From an uncultured Candidatus Saccharibacteria bacterium (GTDB lineage: Bacteria; Patescibacteria; Saccharimonadia; Saccharimonadales; 2-12-FULL-41-12): DNA of 6,784 nt. Under the pieces are notes generated by a model. That model was not told where the DNA came from. It saw only the letters and a list, made by a program, of their open reading frames with translations, and made no database searches. The stretch spans positions 1-6,784 of the forward strand of contig CAMLDK010000050.1 in NCBI GenBank assembly GCA_946478995.1. Reading direction: 5' to 3'. Position numbers and translations under genes: made by a program. Shown here in pieces: positions 5,591 to 6,784 of this stretch (the stretch's first letter is position 1; each line of letters starts with the position of its first letter).

Positions 5591-5980
5591 TTAAACACTC
5601 TTTGCAGACTTATTGGCCTCGGCAGGCGACATCAGCCTCCAGTATGAGCCAACCCCTACGGCGACAATATCCCTATCGATACCGCTGTAATCCAGCAGGT
5701 GCTGCTCGATTGTAATCCGCCCCTGCTTCTGATCCAGCTCAGCTTCGATCTTGCCCGTTCTAAAACGAACATTCAGATCAGCTATCCGCTCATCTAGAAC
5801 ATCGCCGTCCAGCTTGGGTTCTACCCTCCTATCCCAAATATCCTTGGGATATAGGTGTAGATACTTGCCGAATCCACGGGTGACTACTGCTCCACTCACA
5901 AACTGATGTCTAAGCTCCGGCGGTATGGTTAGCCGGCGCTTTTCATCTAGTTTCCTCTCAAAGTAGTCTACTGCGGCCAT
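5591..5980 (-). CDS. mraZ: MraZ, AbrB-fold transcriptional regulator of the dcw cluster
   Basis: MraZ forms a ring-shaped oligomer that binds short direct repeats upstream of its own gene and adjusts dcw transcription. The 129 residues hold the expected two AbrB-like repeats, about 5-50 with DEKRRLTIP (12-20) and about 79-120 with ELDQKQGRITI (81-91). The family's DxKGR core is intact in the second half as DQKQGR, but is DEKRR in the first, where Arg replaces the usual Gly. The length is a little under the common 140-150. The start matches the family N-terminus; no Shine-Dalgarno precedes it (TTAAATAT before the ATG). A leader of about 125 bases holds four candidate MraZ boxes, a hairpin and an A-rich tract. 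The gene opens the cluster, after a converging-free 234-base gap from the HAD gene on the same strand. Confidence 0.93.
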   Translation of the reverse strand: MAAVDYFERKLDEKRRLTIPPELRHQFVSGAVVTRGFGKYLHLYPKDIWDRRVEPKLDGDVLDERIADLNVRFRTGKIEAELDQKQGRITIEQHLLDYSGIDRDIVAVGVGSYWRLMSPAEANKSAKSV

Positions 5981-6002
5981 ATATTTAAGTGTTTTAACAG
6001 TG

Positions 6003-6012
6003 GTTTTTATTT
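6003..6012 (-). promoter_or_regulatory. AAATAAAAAC leader motif before mraZ
   Basis: Lies 22 bases before the mraZ ATG, directly after the small hairpin at 6015-6039. It is identical to the copies before rsmH, the 19-codon ORF, ftsL and mraY. mraZ has no Shine-Dalgarno, so this may help ribosome loading. Confidence 0.45.
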
Positions 6013-6014
6013 TT

Positions 6015-6039
6015 CATCGACGCCCCTTTGGCAACGATG
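6015..6039 (-). other. Small hairpin in the mraZ leader
   Basis: CATCG (6015-6019) pairs with CGATG (6035-6039). After a two-by-two internal loop, GCC (6022-6024) pairs with GGC (6030-6032) around a five-base loop. The A-rich tract follows at once in the direction of transcription, as in the ftsL leader. There is no T-run, so it is not a standard terminator. Confidence 0.4.
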
Positions 6040-6055
6040 TCGTAAGTATTGATTA

Positions 6056-6101
6056 CCTACATTTACCCACTGAAGATAGTTTACTACCCACATAATCCCA
6101 C
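6056..6101 (-). promoter_or_regulatory. MraZ operator: four GTGGG-type boxes
   Basis: On the minus strand the boxes are GTGGG (6101-6097), GTGGG (6091-6087), GTGGG (6070-6066) and GTAGG (6060-6056). Their spacings are 10, 21 and 10 bases, so all face the same side of the helix. MraZ of E. coli is known to bind TGGG-type repeats at 10-base intervals upstream of mraZ. These boxes lie 76-121 bases before the mraZ ATG and just past the predicted start site, where binding could repress transcription. Confidence 0.75.
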
Positions 6102-6111
6102 GTACAAGGGT

Positions 6112-6139
6112 TTTATAGTTAAAAATGAAGAGTTTTCCA
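6112..6139 (-). promoter_or_regulatory. Candidate promoter of the dcw cluster (mraZ)
   Basis: TGGAAA (6139 to 6134, 4 of 6 to TTGACA) and TATAAA (6117 to 6112, 5 of 6 to TATAAT) stand 16 bases apart. Transcription would begin near 6105, immediately before the first MraZ box. The AT-rich stretch offers other -10-like strings, for instance in the palindrome at 6143-6154, so the exact promoter is uncertain. Confidence 0.45.
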
Positions 6140-6164
6140 CAGATTTTATAAAATATACTACATA

Positions 6165-6192
6165 TAGCGTCTATACTATTATTGAAACGCTA
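6165..6192 (-). other. Inverted repeat after the HAD gene
   Basis: TAGCGT (6165-6170) and ACGCTA (6187-6192) are 6-bp arms around a 16-base loop, starting 23 bases after the HAD-gene stop. Only a broken T-run follows on the minus strand. It could be a weak terminator for the upstream gene or an operator; neither is compelling. Confidence 0.25.
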
Positions 6193-6214
6193 CAGGTAGG
6201 CCGGGATGGCAATT

Positions 6215-6784
6215 TTATATATTGATTTCAGAGAGGCTTTGAATGACTTTAATCGATGAAGGTAGCGAGTACTGACTTTTGCTTCCAGCCCTATCAAGTA
6301 AATAGCCTTGGCATACGGACGGCAGGTCTTCAAAAGCGATTTCCCTGTCGTCCACCAATACACACTCATCATATACGCCCAGACCAGATACATTTGGGTT
6401 GATTTTATTTCCTTGGTACCAATTTTTTATCAGGCGTCCTTTATACCTGTCCTTGATGATAACCAGAGGCGTGCCAGCAAAACCCGCAGCCTCTATCTTT
6501 AGAATCTGCCACTCATCATCCACACCATAAGTTAAGATTACATGATCTAGGGTTTTAGACTTGATCTTCCCTATAAAGTCCGGGCTGTCTGGAAATAGAA
6601 GCCCCCCCTCTGCAGCAAGTTCAATAAATATTTTCTTAAACTTTTCCAGGCTCTCTCGGGTTTGTCTCGAAATGTATGTAAGGGGGCTATAGGATATATC
6701 TTCTTTGGCGAGCTTTGCATACTCACCGCGTATCTTATTGAAATCAATGTCCATCTGACGGCATGTTTGTTCGGTCAGAGCTAA
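6215..6784 (-). CDS. HAD-like hydrolase, 3' part (start outside window)
   Basis: The frame stays open to the window edge: ten codons (LALTEQTCRQ) precede the first internal ATG at 6754. So 189 C-terminal residues are visible and the true start is likely outside. Counting from that internal Met, the remains of a haloacid dehalogenase core are visible: hydrophobic strand plus VILTYG (72-77, motif II Thr75), lysines near VIIKDRYKG (98-106, motif III), and CVLVDDREIAFEDLP (131-145, motif IV acidic pair), followed by GYLLDR (150-155). The helical stretch at 25-60 would be the cap. The nucleophile motif DxDxT should lie beyond the edge. Such proteins are phosphatases of many kinds and I cannot name the substrate. 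The gene points the same way as mraZ but is separated from it by a promoter region, so it is probably a separate unit. Confidence 0.6.
   Translation of the reverse strand, partial: LALTEQTCRQMDIDFNKIRGEYAKLAKEDISYSPLTYISRQTRESLEKFKKIFIELAAEGGLLFPDSPDFIGKIKSKTLDHVILTYGVDDEWQILKIEAAGFAGTPLVIIKDRYKGRLIKNWYQGNKINPNVSGLGVYDECVLVDDREIAFEDLPSVCQGYLLDRAGSKSQYSLPSSIKVIQSLSEINI

Noticed and set aside
6190..6393. A 67-codon minus-strand frame inside the HAD gene
   Set aside because: A shadow of the HAD frame without its own start signals.

Overview
The window is the front end of a division and cell wall (dcw) gene cluster, read entirely on the minus strand. In transcription order, from high to low coordinates, it holds the 3' part of a HAD-like hydrolase gene, a control region, mraZ, a 545-base gene-free stretch, rsmH (mraW), a 162-base leader with a possible 19-codon ORF, ftsL, ftsI, mraY and the first 273 codons of ftsW. 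The wording of FtsI around its active site (SLNTGAVWTLKQLGGG, then NTGIEQGYE) and of MraY (IHHHFEAIGWPETK), the moderate GC content and the very compact gene order suggest Candidatus Saccharibacteria (TM7) or a near relative in the Patescibacteria. This placement comes from remembered protein style, not from a search. Every intact gene ends in TAA or TAG and none has an in-frame TGA, so nothing points to UGA recoding.

The proteins form a coherent set. MraZ is the cluster's DNA-binding regulator and RsmH methylates 16S rRNA. FtsL, FtsI and FtsW belong to the septal peptidoglycan machine, and MraY makes lipid I, the first membrane-bound precursor. murE, murF and murD, which commonly sit between ftsI and ftsW elsewhere, are absent from this stretch. 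The genes from ftsL to ftsW are packed with gaps of 13 and 55 bases and one 14-base overlap.

The control DNA is the least ordinary part. Upstream of mraZ there are four GTGGG-type boxes spaced 10, 21 and 10 bases, as expected of a MraZ operator, just downstream of a promoter-like pair. Five separate leaders (mraZ, rsmH, the 19-codon ORF, ftsL and mraY) carry the same 10-mer, AAATAAAAAC, 14 to 25 bases before the start codon. In the rsmH and ftsL leaders it lies inside an exact 26-base copy of an A-rich hexamer repeat. In three leaders the A-rich tract directly follows a base-paired element.

Between mraZ and rsmH, the minus-strand RNA can form a 16-bp long-range helix extended by a further 5 bp. 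That helix encloses a possible H-type pseudoknot and two further hairpins, and it is preceded by a run of short hairpins. Its mismatches are G-U wobbles only on the minus strand. It matches no RNA family I can name from sequence, and it is the best candidate here for something undescribed.
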